This document shows, piece after piece, positions 1 through 12,300 of a stretch of DNA of 64,000 nucleotides; position 1 is the first letter of the stretch; the number at the start of each line of letters is the position of its first letter. Both the position numbers and the translations under genes were made by a program. The stretch comes from Fasciola hepatica. Lineage: Eukaryota; Platyhelminthes; Trematoda; Plagiorchiida; Fasciolidae. The stretch covers positions 21,222,501-21,286,500 of the forward strand of contig CANUEZ040000067.1 of the NCBI GenBank assembly GCA_948099385.1, given 5' to 3'. The notes under the pieces were generated by a model. That model was not told the DNA's origin and searched no databases. It worked only from the letters and a program-made list of their open reading frames with translations.

Positions 1-47
1 AACAACCCGCTTCCCACACAGCGATCGACTCCTATGATGGATGACTT

Positions 48-101
48 CTCTGTAGGGGCCTAAGTACAACGAAGGCATTCCGTTATGAACAACCTACAGA
101 G
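48..101. repeat. 9-bp inverted repeat with nested hairpin, one per unit
   Basis: CTCTGTAGG (48-56) and CCTACAGAG (93-101) are perfect reverse complements separated by 36 bases. Inside, AACGAA (68-73) pairs with TTC-C-GTT (78-84) around a GGCA loop, with one bulged C. Both strands could form this two-tier hairpin. It lies in the part of the unit not used by the ribozyme or the tRNA-like domain and is kept in nearly all copies, apart from GAAGG/GAACG alternation at the loop and isolated changes. It may help compact a unit-length RNA, but no function can be assigned. Confidence 0.7.
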
Positions 102-190
102 CTTGGTTATTATTTGCAATTGAGTAGTAGGAGATTAGATTTGTATATAATATGATTCATCATGCAGCTTGAACGCTCAACTCACCATTG
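102..190. other. Spacer between hairpin and terminator
   Basis: AT-rich sequence with CAATTG, repeated TAGTAGGAG and the TATATAA element. No open reading frame, RNA fold or known motif that I can support. Variation is low apart from recurrent changes: A-to-T at unit 132 (TAGGTGATT, in the 15.6-26 kb higher-order repeat) and CATCATG to CACCATG or CATGATG around 158-162. Confidence 0.5.
144..150 (+). promoter_or_regulatory. TATA-like element in AT-rich spacer
   Basis: TATATAA lies in the most AT-rich part of the unit (102-160) and is constant in essentially every copy. The exception is k=61 (24461-24861), which reads TATAGATTATG near 24605. It could serve as a TATA box for plus-strand transcription, but no plus-strand gene or downstream promoter element is visible, so it may simply be AT-rich spacer. 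Confidence 0.25.
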
Positions 191-194
191 AAAA
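191..194 (-). terminator. T4 Pol III terminator just past the ribozyme
   Basis: Plus AAAA reads TTTT on the minus strand, one base after the outer stem I helix ends at 196. It is the only T4 run in the minus-strand unit. Four Ts is the minimal metazoan Pol III terminator and is often leaky. The Ts lie in the loop of a small inverted repeat (CCATCG before, CAATGG after, one mismatch). Transcripts ending here would be about 145 nt, holding the tRNA-like domain and one ribozyme; read-through would give multimers. In k=153 an A-to-T change at 61543 breaks the tract. Confidence 0.6.
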
Positions 195-195
195 C

Positions 196-252
196 GATGG
201 AAGCACTGTACAGCTGTTTCATCCTTGTTGGGAATCATCAGCAGTGCACATC
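196..252 (-). ncRNA. Type I hammerhead ribozyme (first copy)
   Basis: A self-cleaving RNA read on the minus strand. Seen in order: outer stem I strand GATG (252-249); one unpaired T (248); inner stem I GCACTG (247-242); core CTGATGA (241-235, C3 to A9); stem II TTCC / GGAT (234-231 and 224-221) closing a CAACAA loop; core GAA (220-218); stem III ACA / TGT (217-215 and 212-210) with a two-base GC loop; cleavage base A17 (209); inner stem I CAGTGC (208-203); bulge TTC (202-200); outer stem I CATC (199-196). Cleavage is predicted between 209 and 208, after a GUA triplet. A short stem III and an open stem I with an asymmetric internal loop are typical of animal satellite hammerheads. The pair at 10.1/11.1, usually G-C, is U-U here, which may lower activity. 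Confidence 0.92.
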
Positions 253-268
253 CACCGAGCCCCCACGG

Positions 269-279
269 GGACTCGAACT
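269..279 (-). promoter_or_regulatory. RNA polymerase III B box
   Basis: Minus-strand (A/G)GTTCGAGTCC. Copies with C at plus position 279 (AACCCGG) match GGTTCGANTCC at every base; copies with T (AACTCGG), such as this first one, miss the first G. Both alleles occur throughout the array. The C allele also adds one pair to the T stem of the tRNA-like fold. The box sits 16 bases upstream of the hammerhead, so a Pol III transcript would include the ribozyme. Confidence 0.85.
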
Positions 280-311
280 CGGGGTGAACGATTGTGAATC
301 GAACACCTTAA

Positions 312-322
312 CCACAAGGCTA
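312..322 (-). promoter_or_regulatory. RNA polymerase III A box
   Basis: Minus-strand TAGCCTTGTGG agrees with the A-box pattern TRGCNNAGTGG at all but one fixed position. It lies 32 bases upstream of the B box, within the usual range for type 2 Pol III promoters. Initiation would be expected 10-20 bases further upstream. Copies k=80, 82, 84, 114 and 143 change a G at the 3' end of the box (plus AACAACAAGG). Copies k=131, 133 and 140 change one base within the box (plus AAGACTATCCGCG, with a second change upstream of it). Confidence 0.8.
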
Positions 323-3300
323 TCCGGGTTGGCTCTCAACGGTTTGCTGAACATCTACACTACATGATATAGCACCCTTCCGTCACTGGCTTTTGAACGG
401 TAACAACCCGCTTCCCACACAGCGATCGACTCCTATGATGGATGACTTCTCTGTAGGGGCCTAAGTACAACGAAGGCATTCCGTTATGAACAACCTACAG
501 AGCTTGGTTATTATTTGCAATTGAGTAGTAGGAGATTAGATTTGTATATAATATGATTCATCATGCAGCTTGAACGCTCAACTCACCATTGAAAACGATG
601 GAAGCACTGTACAGCTGTTTCATCCTTGTTGGGAATCATCAGCAGTGCACATCCACCGAGCCCCCACGGGGACTCGAACCCGGGGTGAACGATTGTGAAT
701 CGAACACCTTAACCACAAGGCTATCCGGGTTGGCTCTCAACGGTTTGCTGAACATCTACACTACATGATATAGCACCCTTCCGTCACTGGCTTTTGAACG
801 GTAACAACCCGCTTCCCACACAGCGATCGACTCCTATGATGGATGACTTCTCTGTAGGGGCCTAAGTACAACGAACGCATTCCGTTATGAACAACCTACA
901 GAGCTTGGTTATTATTTGCAATTGAGTAGTAGGAGATTAGATTTGTATATAATATGATTCATCATGCAGCTTGAACGCTCAACTCACCATTGAAAACGAT
1001 GGAAGCACTGTACAGCTGTTTCATCCTTGTTGGGAATCATCAGCAGTGCACATCCACCGAGCCCCCACGGGGACTCGAACTCGGGGTGAACGATTGTGAA
1101 TCGAACACCTTAACCACAAGGCTATCCGGGTTGGCTCTCAACGGTTTGCTGAACATCTACACTACATGATATAGCACCCTTCCGTCACTGGCTTTTGAAC
1201 GGTAACAACCCGCTTCCCACACAGCGATCGACTCCTATGATGGATGACGTCTCTGTAGGGGCCTAAGTACAACGAAGGCATTCCGTTATGAACAACCTAC
1301 AGAGCTTGGTTATTATTTGCAATTGAGTAGTAGGAGATTAGATTTGTATATAATATGATTCATCATGCAGCTTGAACGCTCAACTCACCATTGAAAACGA
1401 TGGAAGCACTGTACAGCTGTTTCATCCTTGTTGGGAATCATCAGCAGTGCACATCCACCGAGCCCCCACGGGGACTCGAACTCGGAGTGAACGATTGTGA
1501 ATCGAACACCTTAACCACAAGGCTATCCGGGTTGGCTCTCAACGGTTTGCTGAACATCTACACTACATGATATAGCACCCTTCCGTCACTGGCTTTTGAA
1601 CGGTAACAACCCGCTTCCCACACAGCGACCGACTCCTATGATGGATGACGTCTCTGTAGGGGCCTAAGTACAACAAAGGCATTCCGTTATGAACAACCTA
1701 CAGAGCTTGGTTATTATTTGCAATTGAGTAGTAGGAGATTAGATTTGTATATAATATGATTCATCATGCAGCTTGAACGCTCAACTCACCATTGAAAACG
1801 ATGGAAGCACTGTACAGCTGTTTCATCCTTGTTGGGAATCATCAGCAGTGCACATCCACCGAGCCCCCACGGGGACTCGAACCCGGGGTGAACGATTGTG
1901 AATCGAACACCTTAACCACAAGGCTATCCGGGTTGGCTCTCAACGGTTTGCTGAACATCTACACTACATGATATAGCACCCTTCCGTCACTGGCATTTGA
2001 ACGGTAACAACCCGCTTCCCACACAGCGATCGACTCCTATGATGGATGACTTCTCTGTAGGGGCCTAAGTACAACGAAGGCATTCCGTTATGAACAACCT
2101 ACAGAGCTTGGTTATTATTTGCAATTGAGTAGTAGGAGATTAGATTTGTATATAATATGATTCATCATGCAGCTTGAACGCTCAACTCACCATTGAAAAC
2201 GATGGATGCACTGTTCAGCTGTTTCATCCTTGTTGGGAATCATCAGCAGTGCACATCCACCGAGCCTCCACGGGGACTCGAACCCGGGGTGAACGATTGT
2301 GAATCGAACACCTTAACCACAAGGCTATCCGGGTTGGCTCTCAACGGTTTGCTGAACATCTACACTACATGATATAGCACCCTTCCGTCACTGGCTTTTG
2401 AACGGTAACAACCCGCTTCCCACACAGCGATCGACTCCTATGATGGATGACTTCTCTGTAGGGGCCTAAGTACAACGAAGGCATTCCGTTGTGAACAACC
2501 TACAGAGCTTGGTTATTATTTGCAATTGAGTAGTAGGAGATTAGATTTGTATATAATATGATTCATCATGCAGCTTGAACGCTCAACTCACCATTGAAAA
2601 CGATGGAAGCACTGTACAGCTGTTTCATCCTTGTTGGGAATCATCAGCAGTGCACATCCACCGAGCCCCCACGGGGACTCGAACTCGGGGTGAACGATTG
2701 TGAATCGATCACCCTAACCACAAGGCTATCCGGGTTGGCTCTCAACGGTTTGCTGAACATCTACACTACATGATATAGCACCCTTCCGTCACTGGCTTTT
2801 GAACGGTAACAACCCGCTTCCCACACAGCGATCGACTCCTATGATGGATGACTTCTCTGTAGGGGCCTAAGTACAACGAAGGCATTCCGTTATGAACAAC
2901 CTACAGAGCTTGGTTATTATTTGCAATTGAGTAGTAGGAGATTAGATTTGTATATAATATGATTCATCATGCAGCTTGAACGCTCAACTCACCATTGAAA
3001 ACGATGGAAGCACTGTACAGCTGTTTCATCCTTGTTGGGAATCATCAGCAGTGCACATCCACCGAGCCCCCACGGGGACTCGAACTCGGGGTGAACGATT
3101 GTGAATCGAACACCTTAACCACAAGGCTATCCGGGTTGGCTCTCAACGGTTTGCTGAACATCTACACTACATGATATAGCACCCTTCCGTCACTGGCTTT
3201 TGAACGGTAACAACCCGCTTCCCACACAGCGATCGACTCCTATGATGGATGACTTCTCTGTAGGGGCCTAAGTACAACGAAGGCATTCCGTTATGAACAA

Positions 3301-6300
3301 CCTACAGAGCTTGGTTATTATTTGCAATTGAGTAGTAGGAGATTAGATTTGTATATAATATGATTCATCATGCAGCTTGAACGCTCAACTCACCATTGAA
3401 AACGATGGAAGCACTGTACAGCTGTTTCATCCTTGTTGGGAATCATCAGCAGTGCACATCCACCGAGCCCCCACGGGGACTCGAACCCGGGGTGAACGAT
3501 TGTGAATCGAACACCTTAACCACAAGGCTATCCGGGTTGGCTCTCAACGGTTTGCTGAACATCTACACTACATGATATAGCACCCTTCCGTCACTGGCTT
3601 TTGAACGGTAACAACCCGCTTCCCACACAGCGATCGACTCCTATGATGGATGACTTCTCTGTAGGGGCCTAAGTACAACGAAGGCATTCCGTTATGAACA
3701 ACCTACAGAGCTTGGTTATTATTTGCAATTGAGTAGTAGGAGATTAGATTTGTATATAATATGATTCATCATGCAGCTTGAACGCTCAACTCACCATTGA
3801 AAACGATGGAAGCACTGTACAGCTGTTTCATCCTTGTTGGGAATCATCAGCAGTGCACATCCACCGAGCCCCCACGGGGACTCGAACCCGGGGTGAACGA
3901 TTGTGAATCGAACACCTTAACCACAAGGCTATCCGGGTTGGCTCTCAACGGTTTGCTGAACATCTACACTACATGATATAGCACCCTTCCGTCACTGGCT
4001 TTTGAACGGTAACAACCCGCTTCCCACACAGCGACCGACTCCTATGATGGATGACTTCTCTGTAGGGGCCTAAGTACAACGAAGGCATTCCGTTATGAAC
4101 AACCTACAGAGCTTGGTTATTATTTGCAATTGAGTAGTAGGAGATTAGATTTGTATATAATATGATTCATCATGCAGCTTGAACGCTCAACTCACCATTG
4201 AAAACGATGGAAGCACTGTACAGCTGTTTCATCCTTGTTGGGAATCATCAGCAGTGCACATCCACCGAGCCCCCACGGGGACTCGAACTCGGGGTGAACG
4301 ATTGTGAATCGAACACCTTAACCACAAGGCTATCCGGGTTGGCTCTCAACGGTTTGCTGAACATCTACACTACATGATATAGCACCCTTCCGTCACTGGC
4401 TTTTGAACGGTAACAACCCGCTTCCCACACAGCGATCGACTCCTATGATGGATGACGTCTCTGTAGGGGCCTAAGTACAACGAACGCATTCCGTTATGAA
4501 CAACCTACAGAGCTTGGTTATTATTTGCAATTGAGTAGTAGGAGATTAGATTTGTATATAATATGATTCATCATGCAGCTTGAACGCTCAACTCACCATT
4601 GAAAACGATGGAAGCACTGTTCAGCTGTTTCATCCTTGTTGGGAATCATCAGCAGTGCACATCCACCGAGCCCCCACGGGGACTCGAACCCGGGGTGAAC
4701 GATTGTGAATCGAACACCTTAACCACAAGGCTATCCGGGTTGGCTCTCAACGGTTTGCTGAACATCTACACTACATGATATAGCACCCTTCCGTCACTGG
4801 CTTTTGAACGGTAACAACCCGCTTCCCACACAGCGATCGACTCCTATGATGGATGACTTCTCTGTAGGGGCCTAAGTACAACGAAGGCATTCCGTTATGA
4901 ACAACCTACAGAGCTTGGTTATTATTTGCAATTGAGTAGTAGGAGATTAGATTTGTATATAATATGATTCATCATGCAGCTTGAACGCTCAACTCACCAT
5001 TGAAAACGATGGAAGCACTGTACAGCTGTTTCATCCTTGTTGGGAATCATCAGCAGTGCACATCCACCGAGCCCCCACGGGGACTCGAACCCGGGGTGAA
5101 CGATTGTGAATCGAACACCTTAACCACAAGGCTATCCGGGTTGGCTCTCAACGGTTTGCTGAACATCTACACTACATGATATAGCACCCTTCCGTCACTG
5201 GCTTTTGAACGGTAACAACCCGCTTCCCACACAGCGATCGACTCCTATGATGGATGACTTCTCTGTAGGGGCCTAAGTACAACGAAGGCATTCCGTTATG
5301 AACAACCTACAGAGCTTGGTTATTATTTGCAATTGAGTAGTAGGAGATTAGATTTGTATATAATATGATTCATCATGCAGCTTGAACGCTCAACTCACCA
5401 TTGAAAACGATGGAAGCACTGTACAGCTGTTTCATCCTTGTTGGGAATCATCAGCAGTGCACATCCACCGAGCCCCCACGGGGACTCGAACCCGGGGTGA
5501 ACGATTGTGAATCGAACACCTTAACCACAAGGCTATCCGGGTTGGCTCTCAACGGTTTGCTGAACATCTACACTACATGATATAGCACCCTTCCGTCACT
5601 GGCTTTTGAACGGTAACAACCCGCTTCCCACACAGCGATCGACTCCTATGATGGATGACGTCTCTGTAGGGGCCTAAGTACAACGAAGGCATTCCGTTAT
5701 GAACAACCTACAGAGCTTGGTTATTATTTGCAATTGAGTAGTAGGAGATTAGATTTGTATATAATATGATTCATCATGCAGCTTGAACGCTCAACTCACC
5801 ATTGAAAACGATGGAAGCACTGTACAGCTGTTTCATCCTTGTTGGGAATCATCAGCAGTGCACATCCACCGAGCCCCCACGGGGACTCGAACTCGGGGTG
5901 AACGATTGTGAATCGAACACCTTAACCACAAGGCTATCCGGGTTGGCTCTCAACGGTTTGCTGAACATCTACACTACATGATATAGCACCCTTCCGTCAC
6001 TGGCTTTTGAACGGTAACAACCCGCTTCCCACACAGCGATCGACTCCTATGATGGATGACTTCTCTGTAGGGGCCTAAGTACAACGAAGGCATTCCGTTA
6101 TGAACAACCTACAGAGCTTGGTTATTATTTGCAATTGAGTAGTAGGAGATTAGATTTGTATATAATATGATTCATCATGCAGCTTGAACGCTCAACTCAC
6201 CATTGAAAACGATGGAAGCACTGTTCAGCTGTTTCATCCTTGTTGGGAATCATCAGCAGTGCACATCCACCGAGCCCCCACGGGGACTCGAACCCGGGGT

Positions 6301-9300
6301 GAACGATTGTGAATCGAACACCTTAACCACAAGGCTATCCGGGTTGGCTCACAACGGTTTGCTGAACATCTACACTACATGATATAGCACCCTTCCGTCA
6401 CTGGCTTTTGAACGGTAACAACCCGCTTCCCACACAGCGATCGACTCCTATGATGGATGACTTCTCTGTAGGGGCCTAAGTACAACGAAGGCATTCCGTT
6501 ATGAACAACCTACAGAGCTTGGTTATTATTTGCAATTGAGTAGTAGGAGATTAGATTTGTATATAATATGATTCATCATGCAGCTTGAACGCTCAACTCA
6601 CCATTGAAAACGATGGAAGCACTGTACAGCTGTTTCATCCTTGTTGGGAATCATCAGCAGTGCACATCCACCGAGCCCCCACGGGGACTCGAACCCGGGG
6701 TGAACGATTGTGAATCGAACACCTTAACCACAAGGCTATCCGGGTTGGCTCTCAACGGTTTGCTGAACATCTACACTACATGATATAGCACCCTTCCGTC
6801 ACTGGCTTTTGAACGGTAACAACCCGCTTCCCACACAGCGATCGACTCCTATGATGGATGACTTCTCTGTAGGGGCCTAAGTACAACGAAGGCATTCCGT
6901 TATGAACAACCTACAGAGCTTGGTTATTATTTGCAATTGAGTAGTAGGAGATTAGATTTGTATATAATATGATTCATCATGCAGCTTGAACGCTCAACTC
7001 ACCATTGAAAACGATGGAAGCACTGTTCAGCTGTTTCATCCTTGTTGGGAAGCATCAGCAGTGCACATCCACCGAGCCCCCACGGGGACTCGAACTCGGG
7101 GTGAACGATTGTGAATCGAACACCTTAACCACAAGGCTATCCGGGTTGGCTCTCAACGGTTTGCTGAACATCTACACTACATGATATAGCACCCTTCCGT
7201 CACTGGCTTTTGAACGGTAACAACCCGCTTCCCACACAGCGATCGACTCCTATGATGGATGACGTCTCTGTAGGGGCCTAAGTACAACGAAGGCATTCCG
7301 TTATGAACAACCTACAGAGCTTGGTTATTATTTGCAATTGAGTAGTAGGAGATTAGATTTGTATATAATATGATTCATCATGCAGCTTGAACGCTCAACT
7401 CACCATTGAAAACGATGGAAGCACTGTACAGCTGTTTCATCCTTGTTGGGAATCATCAGCAGTGCACATCCACCGAGCCCCCACGGGGACTCGAACCCGG
7501 GGTGAACGATTGTGAATCGAACACCTTAACCACAAGGCTATCCGGGTTGGCTCTCAACGGTTTGCTGAACATCTACACTACATGATATAGCACCCTTCCG
7601 TCACTGGCTTTTGAACGGTAACAACCCGCTTCCCACACAGCGACCGACTCCTATGATGGATGACTTCTCTGTAGGGGCCTAAGTACAACGAAGGCATTCC
7701 GTTATGAACAACCTACAGAGCTTGGTTATTATTTGCAATTGAGTAGTAGGAGATTAGATTTGTATATAATATGATTCATCATGCAGCTTGAACGCTCAAC
7801 TCACCATTGAAAACGATGGAAGCACTGTACAGCTGTTTCATCCTTGTTGGGAATCATCAGCAGTGCACATCCACCGAGCCCCCACGGGGACTCGAACTCG
7901 GGGTGAACGATTGTGAATCGAACACCTTAACCACAAGGCTATCCGGGTTGGCTCTCAACGGTTTGCTGAACATCTACACTACATGATATAGCACCCTTCC
8001 GTCACTGGCTTTTGAACGGTAACAACCCGCTTCCCACACAGCGATCGACTCCTATGATGGATGACGTCTCTGTAGGGGCCTAAGTACAACGAAGGCATTC
8101 CGTTATGAACAACCTACAGAGCTTGGTTATTATTTGCAATTGAGTAGTAGGAGATTAGATTTGTATATAATATGATTCATCATGCAGCTTGAACGCTCAA
8201 CTCACCATTGAAAACGATGGAAGCACTGTACAGCTGTTTCATCCTTGTTGGGAATCATCAGCAGTGCACATCCACCGAGCCCCCACGGGGACTCGAACTC
8301 GGGGTGAACGATTGTGAATCGAACACCTTAACCACAAGGCTATCCGGGTTGGCTCTCAACGGTTTGCTGAACATCTACACTACATGATATAGCACCCTTC
8401 CGTCACTGGCTTTTGAACGGTAACAACCCGCTTCCCACACAGCGATCGACTCCTATGATGGATGACTTCTCTGTAGGGGCCTAAGTACAACGAAGGCATT
8501 CCGTTATGAACAACCTACAGAGCTTGGTTATTATTTGCAATTGAGTAGTAGGAGATTAGATTTGTATATAATATGATTCATCATGCAGCTTGAACGCTCA
8601 ACTCACCATTGAAAACGATGGAAGCACTGTTCAGCTGTTTCATCCTTGTTGGGAATCATCAGCAGTGCACATCCACCGAGCCCCCACGGGGACTCGAACT
8701 CGGGGTGAACGATTGTGAATCGAACACCTTAACCACAAGGCTATCCGGGTTGGCTCTCAACGGTTTGCTGAACATCTACACTACATGATATAGCACCCTT
8801 CCGTCACTGGCTTTTGAACGGTAACAACCCGCTTCCCACACAGCGATCGACTCCTATGGTGGATGACTTCTCTGTAGGGGCCTAAGTACAACGAAGGCAT
8901 TCCGTTATGAACAACCTACAGAGCTTGGTTATTATTTGCAATTGAGTAGTAGGAGATTAGATTTGTATATAATATGATTCATCATGCAGCTTGAACGCTC
9001 AACTCACCATTGAAAACGATGGAAGCACTGTTCAGCTGTTTCATCCTTGTTGGGAATCATCAGCAGTGCACATCCACCGAGCCCCCACGGGGACTCGAAC
9101 CCGGGGTGAACGATTGTGAATCGAACACCTTAACCACAAGGCTATCCGGGTTGGCTCTCAACGGTTTGCTGAACATCTACACTACATGATATAGCACCCT
9201 TCCGTCACTGGCTTTTGAACGGTAACAACCCGCTTCCCACACAGCGATCGACTCCTATGATGGATGACTTCTCTGTAGGGGCCTAAGTACAACGAAGGCA

Positions 9301-12300
9301 TTCCGTTATGAACAACCTACAGAGCTTGGTTATTATTTGCAATTGAGTAGTAGGAGATTAGATTTGTATATAATATGATTCATCATGCAGCTTGAACGCT
9401 CAACTCACCATTGAAAACGATGGAAGCACTGTACAGCTGTTTCATCCTTGTTGGGAATCATCAGCAGTGCACATCCACCGAGCCCCCACGGGGACTCGAA
9501 CTCGGGGTGAACGATTGTGAATCGAACACCTTAACCACAAGGCTATCCGGGTTGGCTCTCAACGGTTTGCTGAACATCTACACTACATGATATAGCACCC
9601 TTCCGTCACTGGCTTTTGAACGGTAACAACCCGCTTCCCACACAGCGATCGACTCCTATGATGGATGACTTCTCTGTAGGGGCCTAAGCACAACGAAGGC
9701 ATTCCGTTATGAACAACCTACAGAGCTTGGTTATTATTTGCAATTGAGTAGTAGGAGATTAGATTTGTATATAATATGATTCATGATGCAGCTTGAACGC
9801 TCAACTCACCATTGAAAACGATGGAAGCACTGTACAGCTGTTTCATCCTTGTTGGGAATCATCAGCAGTGCACATCCACCGAGCCCCCACGGGGACTCGA
9901 ACTCGGAGTGAACGATTGTGAATCGAACACCTTAACCACAAGGCTATCCGGGTTGGCTCTCAACGGTTTGCTGAACATCTACACTACATGATATAGCACC
10001 CTTCCGTCACTGGCTTTTGAACGGTAACAACCCGCTTCCCACACAGCGATCGACTCCTATGATGGATAACTTCTCTGTAGGGGCCTAAGTACAACGAAGG
10101 CATTCCGTTATGAACAACCTACAGAGCTTGGTTATTATTTGCAATTGAGTAGTAGGAGATTAGATTTGTATATAATATGATTCATCATGCAGCTTGAACG
10201 CTCAACTCACCATTGAAAACGATGGAAGCACTGTACAGCTGTTTCATCCTTGTTGGGAATCATCAGCAGTGCACATCCACCGAACCTCCACGGGGACTCG
10301 AACTCGGGGTGAACGATTGTGAATCGAACACCTTAACCACAAGGCTATCCGGGTTGGCTCTCAACGGTTTGCTGAACATCTACACTACATGATATAGCAC
10401 CCTTCCGTCACTGGCTTTTGAACGGTAACAACCCGCTTCCCACACAGCGATCGACTCCTATGATGGATGACTTCTTTGTAGGGGCCTAAGTACAACGAAG
10501 GCATTCCGTTATGAACAACCTACAGAGCTTGGTTATTATTTGCAATTGAGTAGTAGGAGATTAGATTTGTATATAATATGATTCATCATGCAGCTTGAAC
10601 GCTCAACTCACCATTGAAAACGATGGAAGCACTGTACAGCTGTTTCATCCTTGTTGGGAATCATCAGCAGTGCACATCCACCGAGCCCCCACGGGGACTC
10701 GAACTCGGGGTGAACGATTGTGAATCGAACACCTTAACCACAAGGCTATCCGGGTTGGCTCTCAACGGTTTGCTGAACATCTACACTACATGATATAGCA
10801 CCCTTCCGTCACTGGCTTTTGAACGGTAACAACCCGCTTCCCACACAGCGATCGACTCCTATGATGGATGACTTCTCTGTAGGGGCCTAAGTACAACGAA
10901 GGCATTCCGTTATGAACAACCTACAGAGCTTGGTTATTATTTGCAATTGAGTAGTAGGAGATTAGATTTGTATATAATATGATTCATCATGCAGCTTGAA
11001 CGCTCAACTCACCATTGAAAACGATGGAAGCACTGTACAGCTGTTTCATCCTTGTTGGGAATCATCAGCAGTGCACATCCACCGAACCTCCACGGGGACT
11101 CGAACTCGGGGTGAACGATTGTGAATCGAACACCTTAACCACAAGGCTATCCGGGTTGGCTCTCAACGGTTTGCTGAACATCTACACTACATGATATAGC
11201 ACCCTTCCGTCACTGGCTTTTGAACGGTAACAACCCGCTTCCCACACAGCGATCGACTCCTATGATGGATGACTTCTCTGTGGGGGCCTAAGTACAACGA
11301 AGGCATTCCGTTATGAACAACCTACAGAGCTTGGTTATTATTTGCAATTGAGTAGTAGGAGATTAGATTTGTATATAATATGATTCATCATGCAGCTTGA
11401 ACGCTCAACTCACCATTGAAAACGATGGAAGCACTGTACAGCTGTTTCATCCTTGTTGGGAATCATCAGCAGTGCACATCCACCGAGCCCCCACGGGGAC
11501 TCGAACTCGGGGTGAACGATTGTGAATCGAACACCTTAACCACAAGGCTATCCGGGTTGGCTCTCAACGGTTTGCTGAACATCTACACTACATGATATAG
11601 CACCCTTCCGTCACTGGCTTTTGAACGGTAACAACCCGCTTCCCACACAGCGATCGACTCCTATGATGGATGACTTCTCTGTAGGGGCCTAAGTACAACG
11701 AAGGCATTCCGTTATGAACAACCTACAGAGCTTGGTTATTATTTGCAATTGAGTAGTAGGAGATTAGATTTGTATATAATATGATTCATCATGCAGCTTG
11801 AACGCTCAACTCACCATTGAAAACGATGGAAGCACTGTTCAGCTGTTTCATCCTTGTTGGGAATCATCAGCAGTGCACATCCACCGAGCCCCCACGGGGA
11901 CTCGAACTCGGGGTGAACGATTGTGAATCGAACACCTTAACCACAAGGCTATCCGGGTTGGCTCTCAACGGTTTGCTGAACATCTACACTACATGATATA
12001 GCACCCTTCCGTCACTGGCTTTTGAACGGTAACAACCCGCTTCCCACACAGCGATCGACTCCTATGATGGATGACTTCTCTGTAGGGGCCTAAGTACAAC
12101 GAAGGCATTCCGTTATGAACAACCTACAGAGCTTGGTTATTATTTGCAATTGAGTAGTAGGAGATTAGATTTGTATATAATATGATTCATCATGCAGCTT
12201 GAACGCTCAACTCACCATTGAAAACGATGGAAGCACTGTACAGCTGTTTCATCCTTGTTGGGAATCATCAGCAGTGCACATCCACCGAGCCCCCACGGGG

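Larger units (their letters stand above)
259..329 (-). ncRNA. Degenerate tRNA-like domain upstream of the ribozyme
   Basis: Read on minus, this 71-base stretch lines up with tRNA. D arm: CCTT / AAGG (319-316, 309-306) around a GTGGTT loop. Anticodon arm: three firm pairs around a seven-base TTCACAA loop (298-292) that would present CAC, a valine anticodon. T arm: TTCGAGT loop with 3-4 of 5 pairs. Only 4 of 7 acceptor pairs form, and no CCA-ready end is evident. It is therefore more likely a tRNA-derived promoter module, as in the heads of tRNA-type SINEs, than a working tRNA. It recurs in all units at S+258 to S+328 and ends six bases before the hammerhead. The amino-acid identity of the ancestor is uncertain. 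Confidence 0.75.
1..401 (-). repeat. Reference unit (k=0) of the ribozyme satellite
   Basis: Map of the unit, plus-strand positions with minus-strand functions marked: 48-56 and 93-101 inverted repeat with nested hairpin 68-84; 102-143 AT-rich spacer; 144-150 TATATAA (plus strand); 151-190 spacer; 191-194 AAAA, read as TTTT on minus; 196-252 hammerhead ribozyme (minus); 253-258 six-base linker; 259-329 tRNA-like domain (minus); 330-401 spacer, where Pol III initiation would be expected near 335-345. Positions 1-47 and 346-401 show nothing I can assign. The unit start is an arbitrary convention; a biological unit boundary would be the cleavage site between 209 and 208. Confidence 0.95.

Noticed and set aside
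208..217. CTGTACAG and CAGCTG palindromes as regulatory sites or inverted-repeat ends
   Set aside because: They are accounted for by stem III and the cleavage-site side of the hammerhead.
259..329. Functional tRNA gene cluster (tRNA-Val, anticodon CAC)
   Set aside because: The acceptor stem pairs at only 4 of 7 positions, the T stem has a C-C mismatch, and the 3' end leads directly into the hammerhead. A promoter-type relic fits better.
1..401. LTR retrotransposon or plant-type retrozyme
   Set aside because: No LTR ends, primer-binding site or polypurine tract was found, and the hammerhead is type I with a short stem III, unlike the type III hammerheads of plant retrozymes.
1..401. A second hammerhead on the plus strand
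   Set aside because: No CTGATGA followed by a stem and GAAA occurs on the plus strand of the unit.
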